Below are positions 18,899 to 27,905 of a DNA stretch of 64,000 nt, piece after piece. The stretch's first letter is position 1, and each line of letters begins with the position of its first letter. Position numbers and translations under genes: made by a program. The notes below the pieces were generated by a model. That model saw nothing but the letters and a program-made list of their open reading frames with translations, was not told where the DNA came from and did no database searches. This stretch comes from Aureimonas altamirensis. Lineage in GTDB: Bacteria; Pseudomonadota; Alphaproteobacteria; Rhizobiales; Rhizobiaceae. Where the stretch lies: positions 310,001 to 374,000 of the forward strand of contig NZ_JAMQCO010000002.1 in assembly GCF_023702225.1 (NCBI RefSeq), written 5' to 3'.

Positions 18899-19366
18899 AT
18901 GACAGATTCCATCGAAAGCCGTCTTGCCGCAAAGGGCCTCAAGCTTCCCGCCGCGGCGGCGCCGGCGGCCAATTATGTCGCTTATGTCACCTATGGCAAC
19001 ATCCTCCAGACATCCGGCCAGTTGCCGATGGCCGATGGTGGCCTGGCGGTCACGGGTACGCTGGGGGAAGGCGTAACCCTCGAGCAAGGGCAGGAAGCCG
19101 CCCGTCATTGTGCGTTGAACATCCTGGCCCAGGCCAAGGCGGCCCTCGGCGGAGACCTTAAGCGGATTCGCCGCCTGCTGAAGCTGACCGTCTTCGTCGC
19201 CAGCGCGCCGTCCTTTACCGACCAGCACAAGGTGGCCAACGGCGCATCGGACCTGATGGTCGAGCTTCTGGGCGATATCGGCAGGCATTCCCGGTCCGCG
19301 GTCGGCGTGCCGGCGCTTCCGATGGGAGCCGCGGTCGAGATCGAGGCTGTGTTCGAGATTGCCTGA
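18899..19366 (+). CDS. RidA family protein (reactive enamine/imine deaminase family)
   Basis: YjgF/YER057c/UK114 fold; such proteins hydrolyse reactive enamines formed by PLP enzymes. The 155-residue product has ILQTSGQLPM, LKRIRRLLKLTVFVASAP and the C-terminal ALPMGAAVEIEAVFEIA. It belongs to the slightly longer RidA subfamily common in alphaproteobacteria rather than the 128-residue archetype. The start ATG is preceded by TCGGAGTATCC. The next gene begins inside its last codons, suggesting translational coupling. Confidence 0.88.
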   Translation: MTDSIESRLAAKGLKLPAAAAPAANYVAYVTYGNILQTSGQLPMADGGLAVTGTLGEGVTLEQGQEAARHCALNILAQAKAALGGDLKRIRRLLKLTVFVASAPSFTDQHKVANGASDLMVELLGDIGRHSRSAVGVPALPMGAAVEIEAVFEIA

Positions 19367-20090
19367 CAGCCCCCTATCCGCGATCGACTGGCTGACGCGG
19401 CGGCCTATCGCCCATCGCGGCCTGCACGACGGCAACATCCATGTCGCCGAAAACTCCATGGCGGCGTTCCGCGCCGCCATGGAGGCAGGCTATGCAATAG
19501 AATGCGATATCCACATTGCGGCCGACGGCGTGCCCGTCGTGTTCCATGATGGCGATCTGGCCCGCATGGCCGGCATGGAGAAGGATGTCTCCAGCCTCGG
19601 CTCGGCCGAACTGGCCGCGATACGGCTGGCCGGCACAACGGACGGCGTGCCGACGCTCGCCGCCCTGATGGAGCTCGTGGCCGGGCGCGTTCCCCTGATC
19701 GTCGAGATGAAGGGAACCAGCGCCGCCGCCGATGCCGGCTTCGTGCGCGCCCTGTCGCCGACGGTTCTTGCCTATGACGGCCCGCTTGCGCTGATGTCCT
19801 TCGACGAATGGCTGCTGGCCGACGCGCTGCCGCTGCGGCGCAAGGTGCCGTTGGGCCTGACCGCCGAAGGCACGCGCGACGAAAAGCTGGCTGCGCACCG
19901 CGCAATCGTGGAACGGGGCTGCGACTTCGTTTCATACAATGTGCACCACCTGCCGAATCCCTTCGTTGAATGGGTGCGTCAGGAACTCCATCTACCCGTC
20001 ATAAGCTGGACGGTGCGCACGCCGGACGATGTGGAGCGCAGCCGCATTTATGTCGATCAGATGACGTTCGAGGGCTTCCTCCCGCGATAG
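19359..20090 (+). CDS. Glycerophosphodiester phosphodiesterase family protein
   Basis: Hydrolyses glycerophosphodiesters to glycerol-3-phosphate and an alcohol. It is cytoplasmic, as no signal peptide is visible. The 243-residue GDPD domain shows PIAHRGLHDGNIHVAENS (catalytic His and metal-binding residues), ECDIHIAADGVPVVFHD, and LIVEMKG. It begins at TTG 19359-19361, overlapping the ridA stop by 8 bases; no better start is available before the conserved HRG motif. Confidence 0.9.
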   Translation: MPDSPLSAIDWLTRRPIAHRGLHDGNIHVAENSMAAFRAAMEAGYAIECDIHIAADGVPVVFHDGDLARMAGMEKDVSSLGSAELAAIRLAGTTDGVPTLAALMELVAGRVPLIVEMKGTSAAADAGFVRALSPTVLAYDGPLALMSFDEWLLADALPLRRKVPLGLTAEGTRDEKLAAHRAIVERGCDFVSYNVHHLPNPFVEWVRQELHLPVISWTVRTPDDVERSRIYVDQMTFEGFLPR

Positions 20091-20138
20091 GCCTGCGGCC
20101 TGTCGTTTCCGGCGGCCCGCGACAGGTCGGGAGATTCC

Positions 20139-21326
20139 ATGACCGTCAACACAGACGAGAACCGCTCCGGCGGCGCGTCGAGCGGCCTCACCCTTCGTGT
20201 GGCCGACAGTATCGCGACGCTGGATGCCGACCGATGGAACGCGCTTGCCGCTCCCGACGGGCGCGGCAACCCGTTTCTTCGCCATGCCTTCCTCGAAGCG
20301 CTGGAGCGTTCAGGCAGTGTCGGCGAAGATGCGGGGTGGCTGCCGCAGCACCTTCTGCTGGAACGCGATGGCTGCATGATCGGCGCGGTTCCCGCCTATC
20401 TGAAACTGCATAGCCAGGGCGAGTATGTCTTCGACCACGGCTGGGCCGATGCGTTCGAACGCGCGGGTGGCCATTATTATCCGAAGCTCCAGATTGCCGT
20501 CCCGTTCACACCGGCCACCGGCCCGCGCCTGCTTGTCGGCAATGGCGGCAACGCCGCCCGTGAACTCCTGGCGCGATCCATCATCGCCTATGTCGGCCAG
20601 ACCGGCTTGTCCTCCGCCCATGCGACCTTCCTCGTCGAGGAAGACGCCGCCGCCCTGGCCGAAGCCGGCCTGCTGGAGCGGCTCGACATCCAGTATCACT
20701 TCTTCAACCGCGGTTATGCGACTTACGAGGATTTCCTCTCAAGCCTTTCATCACGCAAAAGAAAATCACTCCGCAGAGAACGCAGGGATGCGCTGGCCGC
20801 AGGCATGGAGGTTGAATGGCTGAGCGGCTCCACGCTGACGCAAGAGGCGCTGGACGCCATGTTTGCCTTCTACATGGACACGGGAAGCCGCAAATGGGGG
20901 CGACCCTATCTGAACAAAGGCTTCTTTCACCTGCTGGCGGAGACGATGGCCGACGAACTGCTGCTCGTCATGGCGCGACGCGATGGACGATACATTGCCG
21001 GCGCCATGAATATCATCGGTCCGGATCGGCTTTACGGGCGCTACTGGGGTTGCGTCGAAGACCACCCCTTCCTGCATTTCGAGCTTTGTTATAATCAGGC
21101 GATCGACTACGCGCTGGCGCACGGGCTGGACGTGGTGGAAGCCGGTGCCCAGGGCGACCACAAGATCGCCCGAGGGTATGAGCCGGTGCTCACGCGCTCC
21201 TACCACTACCTTGCGCATCAGGGCCTGCGCCGGGCCGTGGAGGAGCATCTCCTGCGCGAGCGGCGAGCGATGATCTCCGAGCAGGTATCCCTTGCGGCCG
21301 AGACACCGTTCCGCAAGGGTGAATGA
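20139..21326 (+). CDS. GNAT-like family protein (DUF482/COG3146)
   Basis: A 395-residue member of the COG3146 family, predicted to have a tandem acyltransferase (GNAT/FemAB-like) fold. Recognisable segments are NPFLRHAFLEALE, VFDHGWADAFERAGGHYYPK, SSLSSRKRKSLRRERRDAL and GAQGDHKIARGYEPV. The substrate is unknown; annotations such as peptidoglycan biosynthesis are by analogy only. ATG 20139 lies 48 bp after the phosphodiesterase stop, and the HIT gene follows directly. Confidence 0.82.
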   Translation: MTVNTDENRSGGASSGLTLRVADSIATLDADRWNALAAPDGRGNPFLRHAFLEALERSGSVGEDAGWLPQHLLLERDGCMIGAVPAYLKLHSQGEYVFDHGWADAFERAGGHYYPKLQIAVPFTPATGPRLLVGNGGNAARELLARSIIAYVGQTGLSSAHATFLVEEDAAALAEAGLLERLDIQYHFFNRGYATYEDFLSSLSSRKRKSLRRERRDALAAGMEVEWLSGSTLTQEALDAMFAFYMDTGSRKWGRPYLNKGFFHLLAETMADELLLVMARRDGRYIAGAMNIIGPDRLYGRYWGCVEDHPFLHFELCYNQAIDYALAHGLDVVEAGAQGDHKIARGYEPVLTRSYHYLAHQGLRRAVEEHLLRERRAMISEQVSLAAETPFRKGE

Positions 21327-21361
21327 AGACGATCGACACATACCGGAGACAGGTTTCGAGA

Positions 21362-21787
21362 ATGACGACCGCGTATCAGGACGACAACATCTTCGCCAGG
21401 ATCCTCAAGGGCGAAATACCCAGCGTGAAGCTCTTCGACCTGCCCGAAGCCATTGGGATCATGGACGTCATGCCGCAATCGCCCGGTCACTGCCTGGTGC
21501 TGCCGAAGGCGCCATCGCGCAACCTGCTCGACGCCGAGGACGAGACCCTTTCGCAGCTGCTCCCCATCGTCGCCCGGCTGGCGCGGGCCGTGAAGGAAGG
21601 CATGGGCGCCGACGGAATCGTCATTTCCCAGTTCAACGAGGCGGCGGGTGGCCAGACGGTGTTTCACCTGCATATCCATGTCGTCCCCCGTTACGAGGGC
21701 CAGGAATTGAAGGCACACGCATCCGGCATGGCCGATACCGCCCTTCTCGAGGAACAGGCGCAGAAGATCCGCGCGGCGTTCAGATAA
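21362..21787 (+). CDS. HIT family protein (histidine triad nucleotide-binding)
   Basis: Small nucleotide-binding hydrolase, HINT-type. The 141-residue product contains DDNIFARILKGEIPSVK and the catalytic triad HLHIHV in GGQTVFHLHIHVVPRY. I chose ATG 21362-21364, after GGAGACAGG, because the family begins with this motif. An in-frame ATG at 21323 overlaps the previous stop as ATGA and would add 13 residues. The 3' end overlaps the convergent azlD by 8 bases. Confidence 0.93.
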   Translation: MTTAYQDDNIFARILKGEIPSVKLFDLPEAIGIMDVMPQSPGHCLVLPKAPSRNLLDAEDETLSQLLPIVARLARAVKEGMGADGIVISQFNEAAGGQTVFHLHIHVVPRYEGQELKAHASGMADTALLEEQAQKIRAAFR

Positions 21788-22145
21788 GCCCTGCCTGCCA
21801 GGCGCCTGTCAGCAACACTGCCTGCGAGGCCAGGATGCCTGCAATGATGCTGCGTCCCGTGCCCAGGTAGATCCCGAACCCGACGCAGACCGCGCCGACG
21901 CGCCACGCCATCGCGACTTCCTCCAGCGTACCGCCCGGATAAAGGACCAGCCGGGCGATCACGGCCGCCACGAGGGCCGTGGCCACGGCACGCACGAGGG
22001 CGATGCCGGGAGAGCGCTCGGACATGCGGCCGGCCGACAATACACCGAGATAGCGCCAGATATCGGTTGGCAGCCACCCTGCGAGAAGAATGAACAGATA
22101 AGGCCACCACGGCTGGGACAAGCCGAAGAAGGTCAGATCACCCAT
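21780..22145 (-). CDS. azlD: AzlD domain protein (branched-chain amino acid export, small subunit)
   Basis: Small membrane protein of about 121 residues with three to four hydrophobic segments (WPYLFILLAGWLPTDIWRYL, then ALVRAVATALVAAVIARLVL). It pairs with AzlC in branched-chain amino acid exporters. ATG 22145-22143 (MGDLTFFG) overlaps the azlC stop by 8 bases, the usual azlCD coupling. The longer open frame upstream is a shadow of azlC. Confidence 0.85.
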   Translation of the reverse strand: MGDLTFFGLSQPWWPYLFILLAGWLPTDIWRYLGVLSAGRMSERSPGIALVRAVATALVAAVIARLVLYPGGTLEEVAMAWRVGAVCVGFGIYLGTGRSIIAGILASQAVLLTGAWQAGLI

Positions 22146-22872
22146 GCCGGGCCTCCATACGGCCGATGGCGAAGGCGATGAGCCCGCCGACGATGCCCGC
22201 AATCAGGATGTCGAAACCGGGCGCGAGCCAATGCGCGATCGGCAGCAGCGCCATGCCGACGAACAGCCCGTAGCGGCCCGAGGCATCCCGCGCCGATCCG
22301 AAGAGCGACAACAGGAAGTAGACCGGTGTCAGGAATGCCAGCGCACCGGCCACCAGGGGCGGGAAATGGCCCATCAGGTTGAAGGCGATGGCAACCACCA
22401 CCGTATTGATGAGCGTCAGCGGTATCGCAAACCCGGCGAAGAATAAGGGCCGCCTATCGCGCGGAACGGCATGCAGGTGCTCCATTGCGAAGACCCAGCA
22501 GGTGATCGCCACGAAATGCGACAGGAAGAGCATGCTCCACCGGCTGCTGCGCGGCGCCCGCAATTCGGGCATCAAGGCCACGACCATCGGCATGAGCCGA
22601 ACGGACGACAGGGCCACGGCCAGAGCGGCAGCGGGTAACGAAAGGCCCGCAGTGATGGCGCCGACCACGATGATCTTGGCCGGCAGCGCCCAGATCGTGA
22701 AGGTCATGAAGGTCGCGTGCAGCCAGTCGATGCCGGCCTCGCGGGCGAGCCCGGCAAAACCGACCATCGATACGGTCAGAATCAGCGCCGGTATCGAGAG
22801 GATGCCCCGCATCCCCCGCAAGAACCAATAGGCTCCGGACGCATCTCCACCCGGCACAGTCACCATCGCCAC
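22138..22872 (-). CDS. azlC: AzlC family ABC transporter permease-like protein
   Basis: Inner-membrane protein of 244 residues with about eight hydrophobic helices. Typical AzlC features are an N-terminal GMRGILSIPALILTVSMVGFA and the central SSVRLMPMVVALMPELR. With AzlD it exports branched-chain amino acids or their analogues, as shown for the B. subtilis and other homologues. The second Met (residue 3) is an equally good start. The substrate here is not shown by the sequence. Confidence 0.85.
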   Translation of the reverse strand: MAMVTVPGGDASGAYWFLRGMRGILSIPALILTVSMVGFAGLAREAGIDWLHATFMTFTIWALPAKIIVVGAITAGLSLPAAALAVALSSVRLMPMVVALMPELRAPRSSRWSMLFLSHFVAITCWVFAMEHLHAVPRDRRPLFFAGFAIPLTLINTVVVAIAFNLMGHFPPLVAGALAFLTPVYFLLSLFGSARDASGRYGLFVGMALLPIAHWLAPGFDILIAGIVGGLIAFAIGRMEARHG

Positions 22873-22945
22873 GGCCCCTCCAAGACCGTCATCACCTACA
22901 CTTGGTAAGGGTGACTTGCTACCGGAAATAGTATCCGACGCGAAG

Positions 22946-22965
22946 AAGGGGCCGCGAGGCCCCTT
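22946..22965 (-). terminator. Intrinsic terminator downstream of clpA
   Basis: An 8-bp stem, AAGGGGCC (22946-22953) with GGCCCCTT (22958-22965), has a four-base loop. On the minus strand the hairpin is followed by CTTCTTCG, so the U-tract is weak. It lies 24 bp after the clpA stop and before the azlC start. Confidence 0.6.
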
Positions 22966-22989
22966 CCATATCCGCGTCTCCAGGACACG

Positions 22990-25476
22990 CTATTGCTTGT
23001 TGCGCGGCACCTTCGGCACGGTGCCGCCGCGCCGTGCCGACGACTGCTTGGCATCGGGCCGCGAAGTGGCCTTCGGCGGGGAAGCGACGGCGACATCACC
23101 GCCATCGTAATCATCCTGCTCTTCCTCCACTCGAGCCTGACGGCGGCTGCGGCTTTCGGCCGATTTGCGGCGCGCCGGCGCCTCGTCGGCGATTGCCTCG
23201 AGCTTGAGTTCCCGGCCATCCGCGCCATCGACGACGGACACCTTGACGGTGCCACCCCGCTTCAGCTTGCCGAACAGGACCTCGTCCGCCAGCGGCGTCT
23301 TGATGTATTTCTGGATCACCCGTCCCAGCGGCCGCGCGCCCATGTTCTCGTCATAGCCCTTGTCCGCCAGCCAGACGACGGCTTCCGGCTCGAGCTCGAA
23401 GGTCACTCCACGGTCGGAAAGCTGTGCCTCAAGCTGCATGACGAACTTCTGCACCACCTCGTGGATCACCGGCGTCGGCAACGGCGCGAAGGGGATGATC
23501 GCATCGAGCCGGTTACGGAACTCCGGCGTGAACAGGCGGTTGATCGCCTCCATGTCGTCGCCCGTCCGCTTGGCGGAGGTGAAGCCGATGGACGCCTTCT
23601 GCAGATCCGCCGCGCCCGCATTGGTCGTCATGATCAGGATAACGTTGCGGAAATCGATACGCTTGCCGTTGTGATCGGTCAGCTTGCCATGATCCATGAC
23701 CTGCAGGAGGATGTTGAACAGGTCGGGATGCGCCTTCTCGATCTCGTCGAGCAGCAGCACGCAGTGCGGATGCTGGTCCACGCCATCGGTCAGGAGTCCG
23801 CCCTGGTCGAAGCCGACATATCCTGGAGGGGCGCCGATCAGACGCGATACCGTATGGCGCTCCATATATTCCGACATGTCGAACCGCAGGAGCTCGATGC
23901 CCAGCGAGGCCGCGAGCTGCTTGGCAACTTCTGTCTTGCCGACGCCCGTCGGCCCTGAGAACAGGTAGCTGCCGATGGGCTTCTCGGGCTCGCGAAGGCC
24001 CGCGCGCGACAGCTTGATCGCCGCCGTCAGCATGTCGATGGCCGCATCCTGGCCGTAGACGACACGCTTGAGTTGCGTATCCAGATTGGCCAGGACAGCC
24101 TCGTCATCCTTGGAAACCGATTTCGGCGGTATCCGCGCCATGGTGGCGACGGTGGCCTCGATTTCCTTGACGCCGATCTGCTTCTTGCGCCGGGACTCCG
24201 GCAGGAGCATCTGGGACGCGCCCGTTTCGTCGATCACGTCGATCGCCTTGTCGGGCAACTTGCGGTCATTGATGTAACGCGCCGAGAGTTCCACCGCGGA
24301 GCGGATTGCCTCGTTGGTGAACCTGACGTGGTGAAACTCCTCGAAATAGGGCTTCAGCCCCTTCAGGATCGACACGGCATCGTCGATGCTGGGCTCCTTG
24401 ACGTCGATCTTCTGGAAGCGGCGCACAAGGGCCCGGTCCTTCTCGAAGAACTGGCGGTATTCCTTGTAGGTGGTCGAGCCGATGCAACGGATCGCGCCGG
24501 AGGAGAGAGCCGGCTTCAACAGGTTGGAGGCATCCATCGCGCCGCCGGATGTGGCCCCCGCACCGATGACGGTGTGGATCTCGTCGATGAAGAGGACGGC
24601 GCCGGGATACTCCTCCAGCTCCTTGACCACCTGCTTGAGCCGCTCCTCGAAGTCGCCGCGGTAGCGCGTGCCGGCAAGGAGCGTGCCCATGTCCAGCGAA
24701 AAGATGGTGGCGTCGGCCAGCACCTCGGGCACGTCGCCCTCGACGATCCGCTTGGCCAGGCCTTCGGCGATGGCGGTCTTCCCGACGCCCGGATCACCCA
24801 CGTAGAGCGGATTGTTCTTCGAGCGGCGGCACAGCACCTGGATGGTGCGGTTGATCTCGTCGGCGCGGCCGATGAGCGGATCGATCCGCCCCGTGCGCGC
24901 CTTTTCGTTCAGGTTGACGCAGTAGGCGCTCAGCGCATCCTGCTTCTCCTTGCGGCGTCCTTCTTCCTCGTGCGACTGCCCCATGGTCGATTGCTCGTCC
25001 TCAGCTCCGCGAACGGATCGGCTTTCGGCGCCACCGGGTCGCTTGGAAATTCCGTGGGAAATGAAATTAACGGCATCGTATCGGGTCATTTCCTGCTCTT
25101 GCAGGAAGAAGGCGGCGTGGCTTTCGCGTTCGGCGAAGATGGCAACCAGCACATTGGCGCCTGTCACCTCTTCACGGCCGGATGACTGGACATGAATGAC
25201 GGCCCGCTGGATGACCCGGTGGAAACCGGCCGTCGGCTTGGAATCCTCGTCGCTGCCGGTGACGAGATTGGCAAGTTCGGTATCGATGTACTCGACCAGG
25301 GCTCCGCGCAGCGTGTCGATATCGACGCTGCATCCACGCAGCACGGCCGCGGCGTCGGCATCCTCGAGCAGCGCCAGCAGGAGATGCTCCAGCGTGGCGA
25401 ATTCCTGGTGACGTTCATTGGCGAATGTCAGCGCCTGGTGGAGCGACCGTTCGAGACTGGGAGAAAATGTAGGCAA
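22990..25476 (-). CDS. clpA: ATP-dependent Clp protease ATP-binding subunit ClpA
   Basis: AAA+ unfoldase that feeds substrates to ClpP and accepts N-degron substrates from ClpS. The 828-residue protein has the Clp N-domain (residues 1-145), a first AAA+ module with Walker [14 protein letters not shown] and Walker [10 protein letters not shown], and a second with [13 protein letters not shown] and [13 protein letters not shown]. After the ClpB-type C-terminal small domain there is a roughly 60-residue Lys/Arg/Ser-rich, probably disordered tail, longer than in E. coli ClpA. It lies directly downstream of clpS, with only 8 bases between. Confidence 0.97.
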   Translation of the reverse strand: MPTFSPSLERSLHQALTFANERHQEFATLEHLLLALLEDADAAAVLRGCSVDIDTLRGALVEYIDTELANLVTGSDEDSKPTAGFHRVIQRAVIHVQSSGREEVTGANVLVAIFAERESHAAFFLQEQEMTRYDAVNFISHGISKRPGGAESRSVRGAEDEQSTMGQSHEEEGRRKEKQDALSAYCVNLNEKARTGRIDPLIGRADEINRTIQVLCRRSKNNPLYVGDPGVGKTAIAEGLAKRIVEGDVPEVLADATIFSLDMGTLLAGTRYRGDFEERLKQVVKELEEYPGAVLFIDEIHTVIGAGATSGGAMDASNLLKPALSSGAIRCIGSTTYKEYRQFFEKDRALVRRFQKIDVKEPSIDDAVSILKGLKPYFEEFHHVRFTNEAIRSAVELSARYINDRKLPDKAIDVIDETGASQMLLPESRRKKQIGVKEIEATVATMARIPPKSVSKDDEAVLANLDTQLKRVVYGQDAAIDMLTAAIKLSRAGLREPEKPIGSYLFSGPTGVGKTEVAKQLAASLGIELLRFDMSEYMERHTVSRLIGAPPGYVGFDQGGLLTDGVDQHPHCVLLLDEIEKAHPDLFNILLQVMDHGKLTDHNGKRIDFRNVILIMTTNAGAADLQKASIGFTSAKRTGDDMEAINRLFTPEFRNRLDAIIPFAPLPTPVIHEVVQKFVMQLEAQLSDRGVTFELEPEAVVWLADKGYDENMGARPLGRVIQKYIKTPLADEVLFGKLKRGGTVKVSVVDGADGRELKLEAIADEAPARRKSAESRSRRQARVEEEQDDYDGGDVAVASPPKATSRPDAKQSSARRGGTVPKVPRNKQ

Positions 25477-25484
25477 GCTTCACC

Positions 25485-25814
25485 TCAATTCTTTTCCATC
25501 ACGCATTGCAGCGGATGTTGGTGCTGACGGGCGAAATCCATGACCTGCGTGACCTTCGTCTCCGCGACCTCGTATGTGTAAACTCCGCACTCACCGACAC
25601 CATGCTTGTGCACATGCAACATGATCCGGGTGGCTGCTTCCCTGTCCTTCTGGAAGAAGCGTTCGAGAACATGAACGACGAACTCCATCGGGGTATAATC
25701 GTCGTTGAGGAGCAAGACCCTGTAAAGACTTGGCCTCTTGGTTTTCGTCTTCGTACGCGTGATGACGGACGTGCCGCGATCCGTGTCGCCGTCGCCCGCC
25801 TGCCCGGCTTGCAT
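25485..25814 (-). CDS. clpS: ATP-dependent Clp protease adaptor ClpS
   Basis: Adaptor that delivers N-degron proteins to ClpAP. The conserved core includes [20 protein letters not shown] and [17 protein letters not shown]. The open frame extends far upstream. ATG 25814-25812 ([14 protein letters not shown]) gives 109 residues and resembles rhizobial ClpS N-termini. An ATG at 25871-25869 (MTMVALRD) is possible, given a TATAAT just upstream of it. Neither has a strong ribosome-binding site, so the start is uncertain. Confidence 0.93.
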   Translation of the reverse strand: MQAGQAGDGDTDRGTSVITRTKTKTKRPSLYRVLLLNDDYTPMEFVVHVLERFFQKDREAATRIMLHVHKHGVGECGVYTYEVAETKVTQVMDFARQHQHPLQCVMEKN

Positions 25815-25899
25815 GATGATTACCGAATGCGCCTCGACCAAGTCCGTGTCTCTCAATGCCACCATCGTCATGGATCGATATGTAAGCATTAGCGACGTC

Positions 25900-25905
25900 A
25901 TTATA
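25900..25905 (-). promoter_or_regulatory. Candidate -10 element for clpS-clpA
   Basis: On the minus strand a perfect TATAAT occurs 85 bp upstream of the chosen clpS start, or 28 bp upstream of the alternative start at 25871. No convincing -35 hexamer lies at 16-18 bp spacing. It is in the 294-bp stretch between clpS and the surface-protein gene, which otherwise holds only a G+C-rich imperfect hairpin near 26050-26075. Confidence 0.35.
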
Positions 25906-26108
25906 AGACGCGTCCCGATGCGACATGTCGATGCCATGGCCTCAACAACGAAACGGATGGTCGCCCCGTTTGCCGGCGCGCGCAAGGGCACGCCCGAAAA
26001 CTTGCGCGGATGTCATATCGGCGCTGTGAAAAAGACGCCGAAACGCATACTGCCGGACCGCTTCCGGCCCGGCAGTTCAATGATCGCCGAGGATCGACAC
26101 GAGAACGC

Positions 26109-27905
26109 CTAGGTCGGAAATGGCGATGGATTGGTATCCACGAAGTTGGCGACCCCAACCCTCATGCTGCCCAAAAGGTAAAACTGGCTATCCAGCACTA
26201 TGTCGTTTCCAGCGAGGTCACGAATGCTGGCGCCATTCAACGATAGTGCCTCTTCACCAAGCGTGACGCCGTCTAGATCGATATCATCGTCTGCAACCCG
26301 ATAGGAGAATTCGAGGAGTGAGCCATTTGCAGGAGTCATCGCAAGGTGACGCACGGTAGATCCGATGATTATATCCAGTGTTGGGGTTCCGGCCGTTGTA
26401 TCGACGGTGACGACCTCGTCCACCAACATCATGAATCTCAATTCGTTTCCGACTTGTGCTGACAAGCTCATGCTGCCGTTTACAAACGCAAATATGCTGG
26501 AGATATGGGGGCTGGTCGAATCCACGGTCGCAATCAGGAATTTGGCACTTACTGCGCTACCGGCGCTAAAGTAATGCAAACCGTCCTGCATCGGGCTTGT
26601 CGGCCGCCATATCCATGTCGCACCGGTCACATCGATCTCACCGGCCAACTGGCCGTCCGCAAACAACGGTACACTAAGAGTTATACCGTCAGGAATTGGC
26701 GCCTTCAAACTCCCATGAAGCTCCAGTCCGTCAGCGGAGACCGAAATCGAAGTGGACTGATGTCCGTTGGAAAACAGACTGTCGACGCTCGGAGAAAAAG
26801 CATGCAACTTTTGCTCGTTGCTCATCACCGCCAGTTGCGCCACGGTCAGCGCCTCCAGCTGGTCGATTGTCAACCCATCAAAAGACGCAGCGTCGATGTT
26901 GCTCAAGTGATCCGCCGGCAACTGTCCGATTTCGCTCGTAGACAGCATCGCCACGTCGCGAATGTCTAGGTTCAGCGGCTTGCCCGGTTGCAGGGACGAC
27001 ATCTCCGGCGTGCTGACGGCAACTCCGATGGCATATGGAAGTGTATCGAGCTCTTCGGACGGCTCGAACGTCCAGGTCAGACGGTCCTCCGATAATGTCG
27101 CAGTCCCGATTTGGTCTTCGCCCGCGATGATCGCCAAGGATGCACCTTGTGGTAGCGGCGCATTCAAGGTGCCGAATAATTCTGGACGCCTGTCAAGCGT
27201 GAAATCGGAGTTCGTACCCAAATCCCCCGTCTGAACCTGCAACCCATAAAGGGCTTCCATTTGCTCGCCGGACAAATACGTCAATTGGGCTGCGGCCAAC
27301 TGAGACGCGTTGATATGCGCCAGGGCTTCGGCCGGAATATACTTCATATCCTCCGCCGACAGATGGGCCACTGTATCGGCGGTCATCCCGGCCGCGTCCT
27401 CGGGACCGATATTTGACAAAACCTGAACTCTTATTTCGCGTTTTATCCCATCCATCACCGCCAAACGAATCTCGTTGGCCTGCGCGAAAATCGGCGAGTC
27501 GCTGGCCATGGAAGCAACCAGATGCAAATTCTGATTTGCCCTGTCGACCGCCTGCGCTCCGAAGGAAAGCAAGTAAGCCGGGGTGTTCAGATCGTTCTTG
27601 TCCAAGGCCAGCAGCATATACTCGAAGGATTGCTCATAACCGAAATCTGCCGACAGCCCGGACATGGACGCCAGAAGCTTGCCGACATAGTTGGACTCGG
27701 TACTGACCTGCCCATACTTGTCGATCACGGCTGCTGCCGGCTGATGAATTTCACCGGGGATGCCAAGGGCGGCAGCGACGTAATCGTTTGCGGCTCTGGC
27801 CGTGCTCTCCGCGACAACCCCATGGCCCGCGATCTTCTCTGCATAACGGACCGCCAGTTCGGAGAGAGGCGACACCGTAACCTTCGCGGACTCCTCGCCG
27901 TTCAC
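26109..27905 (-). CDS. C-terminal part of a frameshifted BapA-prefix-type surface protein
   Basis: A 598-residue open frame that in another frame continues the gene upstream (27902-28801). Reading past its nominal GTG start, the frame extends to about 27975 as DYLDEATGNAADLSGEL, the typical continuation of the Ig-like module left incomplete upstream. It holds a helical region, two runs of short L-S/T-x-x-Q-L-type repeats (LSAEDMKYIPAEALAHI; LTIDQLEALTVAQLAVM), and two related beta domains (LDRRPELFGTLNAPLPQG and LELHGSLKAPIPDG). The last domain, with VDTTAGTPTLDIIIGSTVRH and GASIRDLAGNDIVLDS, is like the Ig-like modules of giant alphaproteobacterial adhesins. No membrane anchor or clear export signal is seen. 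G+C is visibly below the neighbours. Confidence 0.7.
   Translation of the reverse strand: MNGEESAKVTVSPLSELAVRYAEKIAGHGVVAESTARAANDYVAAALGIPGEIHQPAAAVIDKYGQVSTESNYVGKLLASMSGLSADFGYEQSFEYMLLALDKNDLNTPAYLLSFGAQAVDRANQNLHLVASMASDSPIFAQANEIRLAVMDGIKREIRVQVLSNIGPEDAAGMTADTVAHLSAEDMKYIPAEALAHINASQLAAAQLTYLSGEQMEALYGLQVQTGDLGTNSDFTLDRRPELFGTLNAPLPQGASLAIIAGEDQIGTATLSEDRLTWTFEPSEELDTLPYAIGVAVSTPEMSSLQPGKPLNLDIRDVAMLSTSEIGQLPADHLSNIDAASFDGLTIDQLEALTVAQLAVMSNEQKLHAFSPSVDSLFSNGHQSTSISVSADGLELHGSLKAPIPDGITLSVPLFADGQLAGEIDVTGATWIWRPTSPMQDGLHYFSAGSAVSAKFLIATVDSTSPHISSIFAFVNGSMSLSAQVGNELRFMMLVDEVVTVDTTAGTPTLDIIIGSTVRHLAMTPANGSLLEFSYRVADDDIDLDGVTLGEEALSLNGASIRDLAGNDIVLDSQFYLLGSMRVGVANFVDTNPSPFPT

Noticed and set aside
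26048-26076. Terminator for the surface-protein gene
   Set aside because: A G+C-rich imperfect hairpin exists downstream of the stop, but the stem is interrupted and no U-tract follows, so I do not call it.
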